DNA of 6,576 nt from Schwartzia sp. (in: firmicutes). Its GTDB lineage: Bacteria > Bacillota > Negativicutes > Selenomonadales > Selenomonadaceae. Positions 1 to 5,939 of the stretch are shown here, piece after piece. The stretch is taken from assembly GCA_024691625.1 (NCBI GenBank), contig JAILNL010000156.1:1-6576 (forward strand), read 5' to 3'. Each line of letters opens with the position of its first letter. The stretch's first letter is position 1. Below the pieces are notes generated by a model. The model saw only the letters and a program-made list of their open reading frames with translations, did no database searches and was not told the DNA's origin. A program made the position numbers and the translations under genes.

Positions 1-264
1 TTTGCACATAAAAAAGGTGTCAGCAGCACGCGTAACGGCCGCGACAGTGAGGCAAAGCGTCTGGGCGTTAAGGAGCAGGCCGGTACATTTGTAACGGCAG
101 GCAGCATCCTCGTTCGCCAGAGAGGCACGCACTTCCATCCGGGTCACAATGTTGGCATCGGCGGTGACGACACGCTGTTCGCAAAGGTGGCTGGCAAAGT
201 TGCTTTCGAGCGCAAGGGCCGCTACAACCGTCAGGTCAGTGTTTACACTGCAGACGAAGCTTAA
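1..264 (+). CDS. rpmA: Ribosomal protein L27 (bL27), 3' part
   Basis: This is a protein of the large ribosomal subunit whose N-terminal tail reaches towards the peptidyl-transferase centre. Reading from base 1 gives 87 residues ending in TAA at 262-264. The start codon lies upstream of the window. The family signature is clear: [20 protein letters not shown] near the visible N-terminus, then a [19 protein letters not shown] block and a basic C-terminal half. The first visible codon is Phe, directly before Ala-His-Lys-Lys-Gly. In Firmicutes L27 is made with a short extension ending in a motif like LQLF or LQFF, which the Prp protease removes before that Ala. The Phe therefore suggests the gene encodes the extended form; the rest of the extension is not visible. 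The codon use looks highly biased, as expected for a ribosomal gene. Identity is secure. Confidence 0.97.
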   Translation, partial: FAHKKGVSSTRNGRDSEAKRLGVKEQAGTFVTAGSILVRQRGTHFHPGHNVGIGGDDTLFAKVAGKVAFERKGRYNRQVSVYTADEA

Positions 265-279
265 TTGAAATGATACAGG

Positions 280-314
280 TACCTGCGTCCTTGGGCGCAG
301 GTATTCTTTTTATT
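280..314 (+). terminator. Intrinsic terminator after rpmA
   Basis: TACCTGCG (280-287) pairs perfectly with CGCAGGTA (296-303). Pairs 288-295 (T-G wobble) and 289-294 (C-G) extend the stem to 10 pairs around a CTTG loop. A T-rich run, TTCTTTTTATT, follows at 304-314. It starts 15 bases after the rpmA stop and should end the ribosomal-protein transcript, or let only part of it read into obg. Confidence 0.85.
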
Positions 315-338
315 GTTCAGGTTTGGAATGGAATTGGT

Positions 339-360
339 GCGGGTGTGCCCGCCTGGAGGA
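339..360 (+). promoter_or_regulatory. Hairpin beside the obg ribosome binding site
   Basis: GCGGG (339-343) and CCCGC (348-352) form a five-pair all-GC stem with a TGTG loop. Two bases later comes the strong Shine-Dalgarno GGAGGA (355-360), four bases before ATG at 365. The Shine-Dalgarno fixes the obg start. The hairpin leaves it unpaired but sits in the ribosome footprint, so it could tune initiation; that role is inference. No convincing promoter is visible between the upstream terminator and this site. Confidence 0.4.
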
Positions 361-364
361 TTTT

Positions 365-1648
365 ATGCAGTTTATTGATCGTACAACAATTATGGTAAAG
401 GCGGGCGACGGCGGTCACGGTAAATCCGCTTTCCGTCGTGAAAAATTCGTACCGAAGGGAGGCCCTTCGGGGGGTGACGGCGGACGCGGTGCTGACGTTA
501 TTTTCGTCGTTGACCCGAATCTTAATACGCTGCTTGATTTTCGCTATCACAGAAAGTTCAAGGGAGAGAACGGTGAAAACGGCGATATCAAGAATCAGTA
601 CGGAGCTAACGCGCCGCACTGTATCGTAAAGGTTCCCCCCGGAACTATTGTAAAGGACGCAGATACCGGGGAGATTATCGCGGACCTTACGGAGATAGGG
701 CAGAAGGCCGTAGTTGCCAAGGGAGGACGCGGAGGACGCGGAAATGCGAAGTTTGCTTCCAGCCGCAACCGTACTCCGTCCTTCGCGGAGCTGGGCGAGC
801 CGGGTGAGAGCAAGACGCTTCTTCTTGAGCTTAAGCTTTTGGCAGATGTGGGTCTTGTTGGATATCCGAGTGTCGGAAAATCAAGTCTTATCGCATGCGT
901 GTCCGCGGCACGTCCGGAAATCGCAGAGTATCATTTCACGACGATTACGCCTGTGTTGGGTGTTGTCCGTGTTGATGATGAGAAGAGTTTTGTTATGGCG
1001 GATATTCTGGGCCTTATTGAGGGGGCTGCCGACGGCGCGGGACTGGGACATGATTTCCTGCGTCACGTTGAGCGCACGAAGGTTATCCTGCATATTGTGG
1101 ACGCGTCCGGTATTGAGGGCCGCGACCCTGTGGAGGATTATCACCGTATAAATGCTGAGCTGAAGAAATACAGTGAAAAGATTGCACGACGCCCGCAGAT
1201 TCTGGTGGCGAATAAGATGGATCTTCCGGGAGCGGAGGAAAATCTTGAAAAACTTAAGAAGCTGGCAAAGGAAGAAAATATTCCTATTTTCGCTGTTTCC
1301 GCGGTGACGCATACGGGACTCAAGGAGCTTTTGGAGAAGACCGTTGAGCTTCTTGATAATTATGTTGAGGAGCCTGAGCAGACGGAAGAGGATAAGGTAT
1401 ATGATGCGGAGAAGATGGACGATCCGGAGAAGATTACCATTACGCGCAATGACCGTGGAGATTTCGTCGTACACGGAAAGGCTCTTGAAAAGCTCGTGGC
1501 AATGACGAACTTCGGCAATGATGAGGCTCTGCGCCGTTTCCAGTATATCTGGCGCATGAAGGGCCTTGATGCCCGTCTCAAAAAGCGCGGCATTCAGGAA
1601 GGAAATACCGTCCGTATCGGTGATATGGAGTTTGAATTCAGGGAATAA
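365..1648 (+). CDS. obg: Obg/CgtA family ribosome-assembly GTPase
   Basis: A large P-loop GTPase that acts in late assembly of the 50S subunit and in stress signalling, in the cytoplasm on the ribosome. The 427-residue product has the full family layout. The glycine-rich Obg fold covers about 1-158 (VKAGDGGHGKSAFRREKFVP near the N-terminus). The GTPase domain has G1 GYPSVGKSS at 166-174, switch I FTT at 191-193, G3 DILG at 213-216, G4 NKMD at 283-286 and G5 SAV at 312-314. An acidic linker leads to a C-terminal OCT domain at about 356-427. ATG 365 is preferred over an in-frame ATG at 323 because GGAGGA lies just before it and MQFIDR is the usual family N-terminus. One oddity: G3 is normally DxPG, but here the proline is Leu215. 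yhbY follows after 23 bases. Confidence 0.97.
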   Translation: MQFIDRTTIMVKAGDGGHGKSAFRREKFVPKGGPSGGDGGRGADVIFVVDPNLNTLLDFRYHRKFKGENGENGDIKNQYGANAPHCIVKVPPGTIVKDADTGEIIADLTEIGQKAVVAKGGRGGRGNAKFASSRNRTPSFAELGEPGESKTLLLELKLLADVGLVGYPSVGKSSLIACVSAARPEIAEYHFTTITPVLGVVRVDDEKSFVMADILGLIEGAADGAGLGHDFLRHVERTKVILHIVDASGIEGRDPVEDYHRINAELKKYSEKIARRPQILVANKMDLPGAEENLEKLKKLAKEENIPIFAVSAVTHTGLKELLEKTVELLDNYVEEPEQTEEDKVYDAEKMDDPEKITITRNDRGDFVVHGKALEKLVAMTNFGNDEALRRFQYIWRMKGLDARLKKRGIQEGNTVRIGDMEFEFRE

Positions 1649-1658
1649 TTCCCTGCTG

Positions 1659-1664
1659 AAGGAG
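1659..1664 (+). promoter_or_regulatory. Ribosome binding site fixing the TTG start of yhbY
   Basis: AAGGAG at 1659-1664 is followed by seven bases and then TTG at 1672-1674. No ATG or GTG in this frame lies at a suitable distance, and the codons after TTG already match the usual start of YhbY proteins. Confidence 0.75.
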
Positions 1665-1671
1665 AATAAAT

Positions 1672-1974
1672 TTGATTCGCAATACTTTAACCGGCAAACA
1701 GAAAAGATTCCTGCGCTCAATGGGTGTTAAGCTGGAGCCTGTGGTAAATATCGGGCTTGAGGGCGTTACGCCGACTGTTGTTGAGTCGGCAAAGGATGTT
1801 ATAAAGAAAAGAGAGCTTATCAAGGTCCGCGTGCAGAAGAATGCACCGGAGGAGCCAAGGGATATACTTAATATGCTGACGGAGCGTGTTGATGCAGACC
1901 TGGTACAGGTCATCGGACGCAACGGACTGCTTTTCAAGCGCAATTTCGAGAAGCCGAAAATCGAGCTGCCATAA
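1672..1974 (+). CDS. yhbY: YhbY-type RNA-binding protein (CRM domain)
   Basis: A small cytoplasmic RNA-binding protein of the CRS1-YhbY (CRM) family, linked to pre-50S ribosomal particles. The single domain fills the 100-residue product, the normal size. Visible features are the N-terminal LTGKQKRFLRSMG helix, the loop GLEG at 28-31 where the family usually has GKNG or similar, the ELIKVRV strand, and the C-terminal VQVIGRNGLLFKRN block. The start is TTG, supported by the upstream AAGGAG. It lies 23 bases after obg and 14 bases before proB, so it is probably co-transcribed with both. Pairing with obg makes sense, since both bind the large subunit during assembly. The family is certain; its exact role in this organism is not known from the sequence. 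Confidence 0.93.
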   Translation: MIRNTLTGKQKRFLRSMGVKLEPVVNIGLEGVTPTVVESAKDVIKKRELIKVRVQKNAPEEPRDILNMLTERVDADLVQVIGRNGLLFKRNFEKPKIELP

Positions 1975-1988
1975 ACGGAGGGTCTCTC

Positions 1989-3113
1989 ATGGACGCAAGA
2001 GCAAAACTCAGAGATGCAAAGCGTATTGTAGTAAAGGTCGGGACAAGCACCATCACATATCCGACAGGAAAGATGAATTTGAACCGCCTCGAAGCCCTTG
2101 TGCGCGAGCTGGCGGACCTTGCTAACCAGGGCCGCGAGATTGTGCTTGTTTCGTCGGGCGCTATCGCGGTGGGGCGTGACAGAATGAACCGAAAGAAATC
2201 GGATTCTATTCCCGAACGTCAGGCAATGGCTGCCGTGGGTCAGGGAATACTTATGCATGTCTATGAAACGCTCTTTGCCTCCTATGGGCAGGCAGCGGGG
2301 CAGGTGCTTCTTACAAAGGAGAACTCTGCACGTCACAACCAGTACGCCAATTCCCGCAACGCGCTTATAGAGATGCTTTCGCTGAATATTGTTCCTGTTA
2401 TCAATGAGAATGATGCTGTTTCCGTTGATGAGCTGAAAATCGGAGACAACGATAATCTGTCCGCGACGGTGGCGTCGCTTATTGATGCTGACCTTTTGAT
2501 TCTGCTGTCGGATGTGGACGGTGTTTATACCGCAAATCCGCAGACAAATCCGGACGCAAAGCTCATTCCTCTCATTGAGGAAATCACTCCGGAGATAGAG
2601 CAGATGGCAGGCGGAGTTCTTTCATATGTGGGAACCGGAGGCATGCACACGAAAATAGAGGCTGCGAAGATTGCCCGCAGCGCAGGCGTATCTATGGTAA
2701 TAGCTTCGGGAGATAAGCCCGGGACGATTCGTTCTATTCTGGAAGGGGAAATGACGGGAACGTTCTTTCCCGCAAAGGAAGCTCATCTCCGGGTGAGAAA
2801 AAGCTGGCTTGCTTTCGGCCGGCATATTGCCGGAGACCTGATGGTAGATGCCGGATGCGCGAAGGCCATGCTGGAAAAGGGCTCCAGCCTTTTGCCCGCA
2901 GGATTGTTGAATATAGAGGGGAATTTCACGGAGAAGAGCACAGTACGCGTACTGGACCCTTCGGGAAGAGAAATTGCCCGCGGCATTACGAATTATGACG
3001 CCGATACCCTCCGCCGTATAGCCGGCCGCCGTACAGAGGAAATCAGCACGCTGCTGCCTGAGGCGCAGAAAACAGAAGTTATCCATCGTGACAATATGGT
3101 ACTGATGGGCTGA
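1989..3113 (+). CDS. proB: Glutamate 5-kinase
   Basis: Phosphorylates L-glutamate with ATP to gamma-glutamyl phosphate, the first and usually proline-inhibited step of proline synthesis, in the cytoplasm. The 374-residue product is full length. The amino-acid-kinase domain covers about 8-260: K16-V-G-T-S-T near the N-terminus, SSGA at 55-58, NENDAV at 139-144, DNDNLS at 153-158, SDVDGVY at 174-180 and GTGGMHTK at 215-222. A PUA domain follows at about 275-355, beginning near SWLAFG and including SLLPAG and ARGITNY. ATG 1989 has GGAGGG at 1977-1982 and lies 14 bases after the yhbY stop. proA does not follow directly: a terminator and a promoter separate them, although the two enzymes hand over an unstable intermediate. 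No T-box leader is visible upstream, so control by end-product inhibition is the simplest guess. Confidence 0.96.
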   Translation: MDARAKLRDAKRIVVKVGTSTITYPTGKMNLNRLEALVRELADLANQGREIVLVSSGAIAVGRDRMNRKKSDSIPERQAMAAVGQGILMHVYETLFASYGQAAGQVLLTKENSARHNQYANSRNALIEMLSLNIVPVINENDAVSVDELKIGDNDNLSATVASLIDADLLILLSDVDGVYTANPQTNPDAKLIPLIEEITPEIEQMAGGVLSYVGTGGMHTKIEAAKIARSAGVSMVIASGDKPGTIRSILEGEMTGTFFPAKEAHLRVRKSWLAFGRHIAGDLMVDAGCAKAMLEKGSSLLPAGLLNIEGNFTEKSTVRVLDPSGREIARGITNYDADTLRRIAGRRTEEISTLLPEAQKTEVIHRDNMVLMG

Positions 3114-3177
3114 TGTTTCGAGGATTTTTCTGCTTTGTACAGCGGGAATTGAAGGGGACAAGGGGTTTCTCAAAAAA

Positions 3178-3206
3178 TTGACGAAGCCTGTGCTATGTGC
3201 GATAAT
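3178..3206 (+). promoter_or_regulatory. Predicted sigma-A-type promoter for proA
   Basis: TTGACG (3178-3183) and GATAAT (3201-3206) are each one base from consensus and exactly 17 bases apart. TG at 3198-3199 plus one base gives an extended -10, and an A-rich stretch (CAAAAAA) lies just before the -35. Transcription should start near 3212-3214, giving a leader of about 67 bases before proA. The predicted start lies inside the terminator stem at 3208-3236. Confidence 0.7.
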
Positions 3207-3207
3207 T

Positions 3208-3245
3208 AAGGAAAACGGCCGTGGGCCGTTTTCCTTTTCTTTTTT
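3208..3245 (+). terminator. Strong intrinsic terminator between proB and proA
   Basis: AAGGAAAACGGCC (3208-3220) pairs perfectly over 13 bases with GGCCGTTTTCCTT (3224-3236) around a GTG loop, and TTCTTTTTT follows to 3245. It should end the obg-yhbY-proB transcript. Only the + strand side has a T run, so it works in one direction. The promoter just upstream would start RNA within its left arm. Confidence 0.9.
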
Positions 3246-3279
3246 CAAGGGAAACGGGTGAGGTCAGGAGGTCACGCCG

Positions 3280-4533
3280 ATGAATTTACATGATATGATT
3301 TATGAGCAGGCGAAGGAAGCAAAGGCTGCGTCGCGCCGTCTTGGAGTTCTTCCGTCTCCGATAAAAAATAAAGCTCTTGAGGCTATGGCCTATGCGCTTG
3401 AGGAAAGGGCATCGGTTATTTTGACGGCCAACAAGGAAGACCTGGAGGCAGCACGTAAGAAGGGAACGAAGCGTTCATTCCTCGACCGTCTTATGCTTGA
3501 TGAAAACCGTATTCATGCCATGGCAGACGGACTCCGTCAGACGGCGGCTCTTCCGGACCCGATTGGCGAGGGCGAATGGGAGACTGTCCGCCCCAATGGA
3601 ATTGAAATCAGACGTGTTAAGGTTCCTATCGGTGTTATAGGCATGGTTTACGAGGCGCGTCCGAATGTAACAGCTGATGCGGCTGCGCTGTGCCTGAAAT
3701 CCGGTAACGCGGTGCTTCTCCGCGGAGGCTCTGAGGCACTTCGCTCCAACCGTGTAATAAGCTCGCTTCTTGCCAAGGCTGCTTATGAGGCAGGGATTCC
3801 TGAAGGGGCTTTGCAGTTCATTGACAGTGATGACCGTGAGGCTGTAGGCGAAATGATGCGTCTTAAAGGTCTTTTGGACGTAATAATTCCCCGCGGAGGG
3901 GCAGGGCTGATTCAGCGTATAGTTAAGGAAAGCCAGGTTCCTGTTATCGAGACGGGAGCAGGTATTTGCCATACGTTTGTTGATGAGGGCGCTGACCTTG
4001 ATATGGCTCTGCAAATTGCTGTGAATGCAAAGACTTCGCGCCCGTCTGTGTGCAACGCAATGGAGACACTGCTTGTCCATGAGAAGGAGGCAGAGGCTTT
4101 TCTGCCGAAGCTAGCTGAAGCAATGCGGGAAAAGAAGGTTGAGCTCCGCGGCTGCGAGCGTACCTGCGAAATAATCACAGATGCGGAAAAGGCAACGGAG
4201 GAAGACTGGGCAACGGAATATGACGACCTCATTCTGTCCATACGTGTCGTAAAGGATATTGATGAGGCTATTGAGCATATCAACCGATATAATACGGGCC
4301 ATTCCGAATCCATAGTCACCTGCGACCTTCAGCGGGCACACCGTTTCCAGCAGGAAATTGACGCTGCCGCGGTTTATGTGAACGCGTCCACCCGCTTTAC
4401 CGATGGCTTTGAGTTTGGTTTCGGTGCGGAAATCGGTATCAGTACGCAGAAGCTGCACGCCCGCGGACCTATGGGATTAAATGAGCTTACAAGCACAAAA
4501 TATCTTATTTACGGAGAAGGGCAGATCCGCTGA
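3280..4533 (+). CDS. proA: Glutamate-5-semialdehyde dehydrogenase (gamma-glutamyl phosphate reductase)
   Basis: Reduces gamma-glutamyl phosphate with NADPH to glutamate-5-semialdehyde, which cyclises for the final reductase step to proline. The 417-residue product is full length and belongs to the aldehyde dehydrogenase superfamily. Visible marks are GVIGMVYEARPNVTADAA (EARPN at 125-129), LLRGGSEALRSN, PRGGAGLIQ with R205-G-G, the catalytic cysteine C258 in RPSVCNAMETLL, and FGFGAEIGISTQKLHARGP near the C-terminus. ATG 3280 has a clear AGGAGG at 3266-3271 with eight bases of spacing. The gene appears to have its own promoter (3178-3206) and to be cut off from proB by a terminator. Its TGA overlaps the ATG of the small membrane ORF by one base, suggesting translational coupling and a proA-nadD-yqeK transcript. 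Confidence 0.97.
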   Translation: MNLHDMIYEQAKEAKAASRRLGVLPSPIKNKALEAMAYALEERASVILTANKEDLEAARKKGTKRSFLDRLMLDENRIHAMADGLRQTAALPDPIGEGEWETVRPNGIEIRRVKVPIGVIGMVYEARPNVTADAAALCLKSGNAVLLRGGSEALRSNRVISSLLAKAAYEAGIPEGALQFIDSDDREAVGEMMRLKGLLDVIIPRGGAGLIQRIVKESQVPVIETGAGICHTFVDEGADLDMALQIAVNAKTSRPSVCNAMETLLVHEKEAEAFLPKLAEAMREKKVELRGCERTCEIITDAEKATEEDWATEYDDLILSIRVVKDIDEAIEHINRYNTGHSESIVTCDLQRAHRFQQEIDAAAVYVNASTRFTDGFEFGFGAEIGISTQKLHARGPMGLNELTSTKYLIYGEGQIR

Positions 4534-4673
4534 TGGGGTGGTTTCGTACCTTGCTACAGTATTGGCGGAATCCCAAGGGGCGCCATGATATCAAGGATTA
4601 TGCCAAGGGGCTTTTCGTTATACTGCTTACGGCTGCCGTTATTATTGTACTTTTGCGTTTGCTTTTTTCTTGA
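4533..4673 (+). CDS. Small single-pass membrane protein, function unknown
   Basis: A 46-residue ORF (MGWFRTLLQYWRNP at the start) fills the space between proA and nadD. Residues 1-25 carry six Arg/Lys residues plus Trp and Tyr. Residues 26-45 are almost entirely Leu, Ile, Val, Ala and Phe with one Arg at 42, a good transmembrane helix. By the positive-inside rule the N-terminus should face the cytoplasm. Its ATG overlaps the proA TGA as TGATG, a typical coupling arrangement, and GGAGAAGGG at 4513-4521 lies 11 bases upstream as a somewhat distant ribosome binding site. I do not recognise a family. Support comes from its exact fit to the gap, the coupling signal and the clear topology. It could still be a chance ORF, since 46 codons is short. 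Confidence 0.6.
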   Translation: MGWFRTLLQYWRNPKGRHDIKDYAKGLFVILLTAAVIIVLLRLLFS

Positions 4674-4687
4674 CAGAGATGAAAAAT

Positions 4688-5335
4688 ATGGGCACGGAAA
4701 CAAAAGAGCAAAAAAAACAAAAGCGTCATCGCGTCGGGCTTTTAGGCGGAACCTTTGACCCTATTCATGTGGGACATCTTATGATGGCAGAGGCTGTGCG
4801 CTCGGAGTATGGACTGGAAAAGGTCATATTCATTCCTGCGGCTGTACCGCCCCACAAGCTGGACAGGCATATTGCACCGGCTGAGGACAGGTATCAGATG
4901 GCACTTTTGGCTACTGCGGCAAATCCGTATTTTGAGGTATCGGATATTGAGCTTAAGCGCCCGGGGCCGTCATATTCCATTGATACGGTTCGTGCTTTTC
5001 TGGAAAAATACGGCGAGGATACGGATTTTTTCTTTATCATAGGCGCTGATGTTATTCACGATATAGGGACATGGAACAGGATTGAAAAGCTCCTGGAGAT
5101 ATGCGAGTTTGTCACGGCGCAGCGTCCGGGCTGTGAGCCTGATGACAAGGATATCCGCGCCCGCTTCGGTGAGCTTGGAGAGAAGCATATACATACTTTG
5201 GAAACACCGGAATTTGAAATATCTTCGACGGATATCAGGGATAGGCTGAGAAAAGGCCATTCCATACGGTATATTGTGCCGCCGGAGGTTGAAGCATATA
5301 TTTATCAAAAGGGTTTGTATAAAGATGAATTATGA
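4688..5335 (+). CDS. nadD: Nicotinate-nucleotide adenylyltransferase
   Basis: Joins nicotinate mononucleotide and ATP to nicotinate adenine dinucleotide, the central step of NAD synthesis, in the cytoplasm. It is a nucleotidyltransferase of the HIGH superfamily, with GGTFDPIHVGH at 20-30 (numbered from ATG 4688), IPAAVPPHK, FIIGADV, and the C-terminal ISSTDIRDRL at 178-187. From ATG 4688 it has 215 residues. The start is uncertain: TTG 4670 and ATG 4679 are in frame upstream and would give 221 or 218 residues. I chose 4688 because GAGATGA at 4676-4682 can serve as a weak ribosome binding site, whereas the other two have none at a useful distance. A Lys/Arg-rich N-terminal tail of about 14 residues precedes the core. 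The 3' end overlaps yqeK by 11 bases. Confidence 0.95.
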   Translation: MGTETKEQKKQKRHRVGLLGGTFDPIHVGHLMMAEAVRSEYGLEKVIFIPAAVPPHKLDRHIAPAEDRYQMALLATAANPYFEVSDIELKRPGPSYSIDTVRAFLEKYGEDTDFFFIIGADVIHDIGTWNRIEKLLEICEFVTAQRPGCEPDDKDIRARFGELGEKHIHTLETPEFEISSTDIRDRLRKGHSIRYIVPPEVEAYIYQKGLYKDEL

Positions 5336-5906
5336 GGAATGTAAGGCTGAACTGGAAAAAAGGCTGAAACGGAGCCGCTTTCTGCACTCTGTCGGGGTGG
5401 CGGATACGGCTGCATTTCTTGCCGAAAGGTTCGGGCTTGATGTTGAAAAAGCACGGCTGGCGGGACTTCTCCACGACTGTGCCAGAGAGTTTTCAAATGA
5501 TGATATGATTTCTGAGGCCGAAAAGAGGGGGATAGCCATAGGAGATGTTGAGCGCTCCATGCCGCTTCTTCTGCATGCGCCTTTGGGAGCACGAAGGGCT
5601 GAGGAAATCTACGGAGTGAAGGACGCAGATATACTGAGGGCCATTGAACGTCATACTGTGGGGGCTTCCGGCATGACTCCGTTGGATAAGGTAATTTATT
5701 TCGCGGATATGATGGAGCCTACCCGTGATTACCCGGGAGTGGAAGAGCTCCGTAGGGCTGCGCGGGAGGACAGTCTTGATGATATGACTCTTGAGGGATT
5801 GAGCCGTTCGATTTCTTTTGTGGTTGAAAAGAGGCACCTTATTCATCCGGATACGGTTATCGCACGGAATGAACTCCTGCTGATGAAGGCAGGAAAGGAA
5901 GTCTGA
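5325..5906 (+). CDS. yqeK: HD-domain protein YqeK, Ap4A hydrolase (symmetrical)
   Basis: YqeK proteins are metal-dependent HD-domain enzymes that split diadenosine tetraphosphate into two ADP, lowering this stress nucleotide. The 193-residue product keeps the expected metal and active-site positions: H21, H50-D51 in LLHDCARE, H84 in LLLHAPLGA, H110 in ERHTVG, and D128 in IYFADMMEPTRD. The frame is open upstream to TTG 5274, but the family N-terminus begins close to MNYEEC, so ATG 5325 is preferred. Its ribosome binding site, AAAAGGG at 5307-5313, is somewhat distant (11 bases). The ATG lies inside the last codons of nadD, so translation is probably coupled. The nadD-yqeK pairing is common in Firmicutes. 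Biochemical activity is known from characterised relatives, not shown here. Confidence 0.93.
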   Translation: MNYEECKAELEKRLKRSRFLHSVGVADTAAFLAERFGLDVEKARLAGLLHDCAREFSNDDMISEAEKRGIAIGDVERSMPLLLHAPLGARRAEEIYGVKDADILRAIERHTVGASGMTPLDKVIYFADMMEPTRDYPGVEELRRAAREDSLDDMTLEGLSRSISFVVEKRHLIHPDTVIARNELLLMKAGKEV

Positions 5907-5939
5907 CCGGTACAGATAGACCAGGGAAAGGATTTAAGC

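Noticed and set aside
323..364. Upstream in-frame ATG for obg
   Set aside because: It has no Shine-Dalgarno, adds 14 residues unlike the family, and would place the strong GGAGGA inside the gene.
1641..1653. Small palindrome GGGAATAATTCCC over the obg stop
   Set aside because: The stem is about five pairs with a three-base loop and no T run; it does not look like a terminator.
881..1720. Long open frame on the minus strand opposite obg (279 codons)
   Set aside because: It lies fully opposite a certain gene, has no recognisable domain or good ribosome binding site, and its composition mirrors the codon bias of obg.
1638..2336. Minus-strand open frame across yhbY and proB (232 codons)
   Set aside because: It is antisense to two secure genes and crosses their boundary; the translation shows no family features.
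3114..3279. T-box or other proline-responsive leader before proA
   Set aside because: The gap is too short and no T-box sequence or specifier-like structure is visible; the only stem is the terminator.
4670..4675. Perfect -35 hexamer TTGACA before nadD
   Set aside because: No -10-like hexamer lies 16-18 bases downstream (CACGGA and neighbours), so it is not a convincing promoter.
5907..5939. Possible terminator or promoter between yqeK and the LCP gene
   Set aside because: Only weak short pairings are seen, with no T run and no -35/-10 pair; the 33-base gap looks like an ordinary operon spacer.
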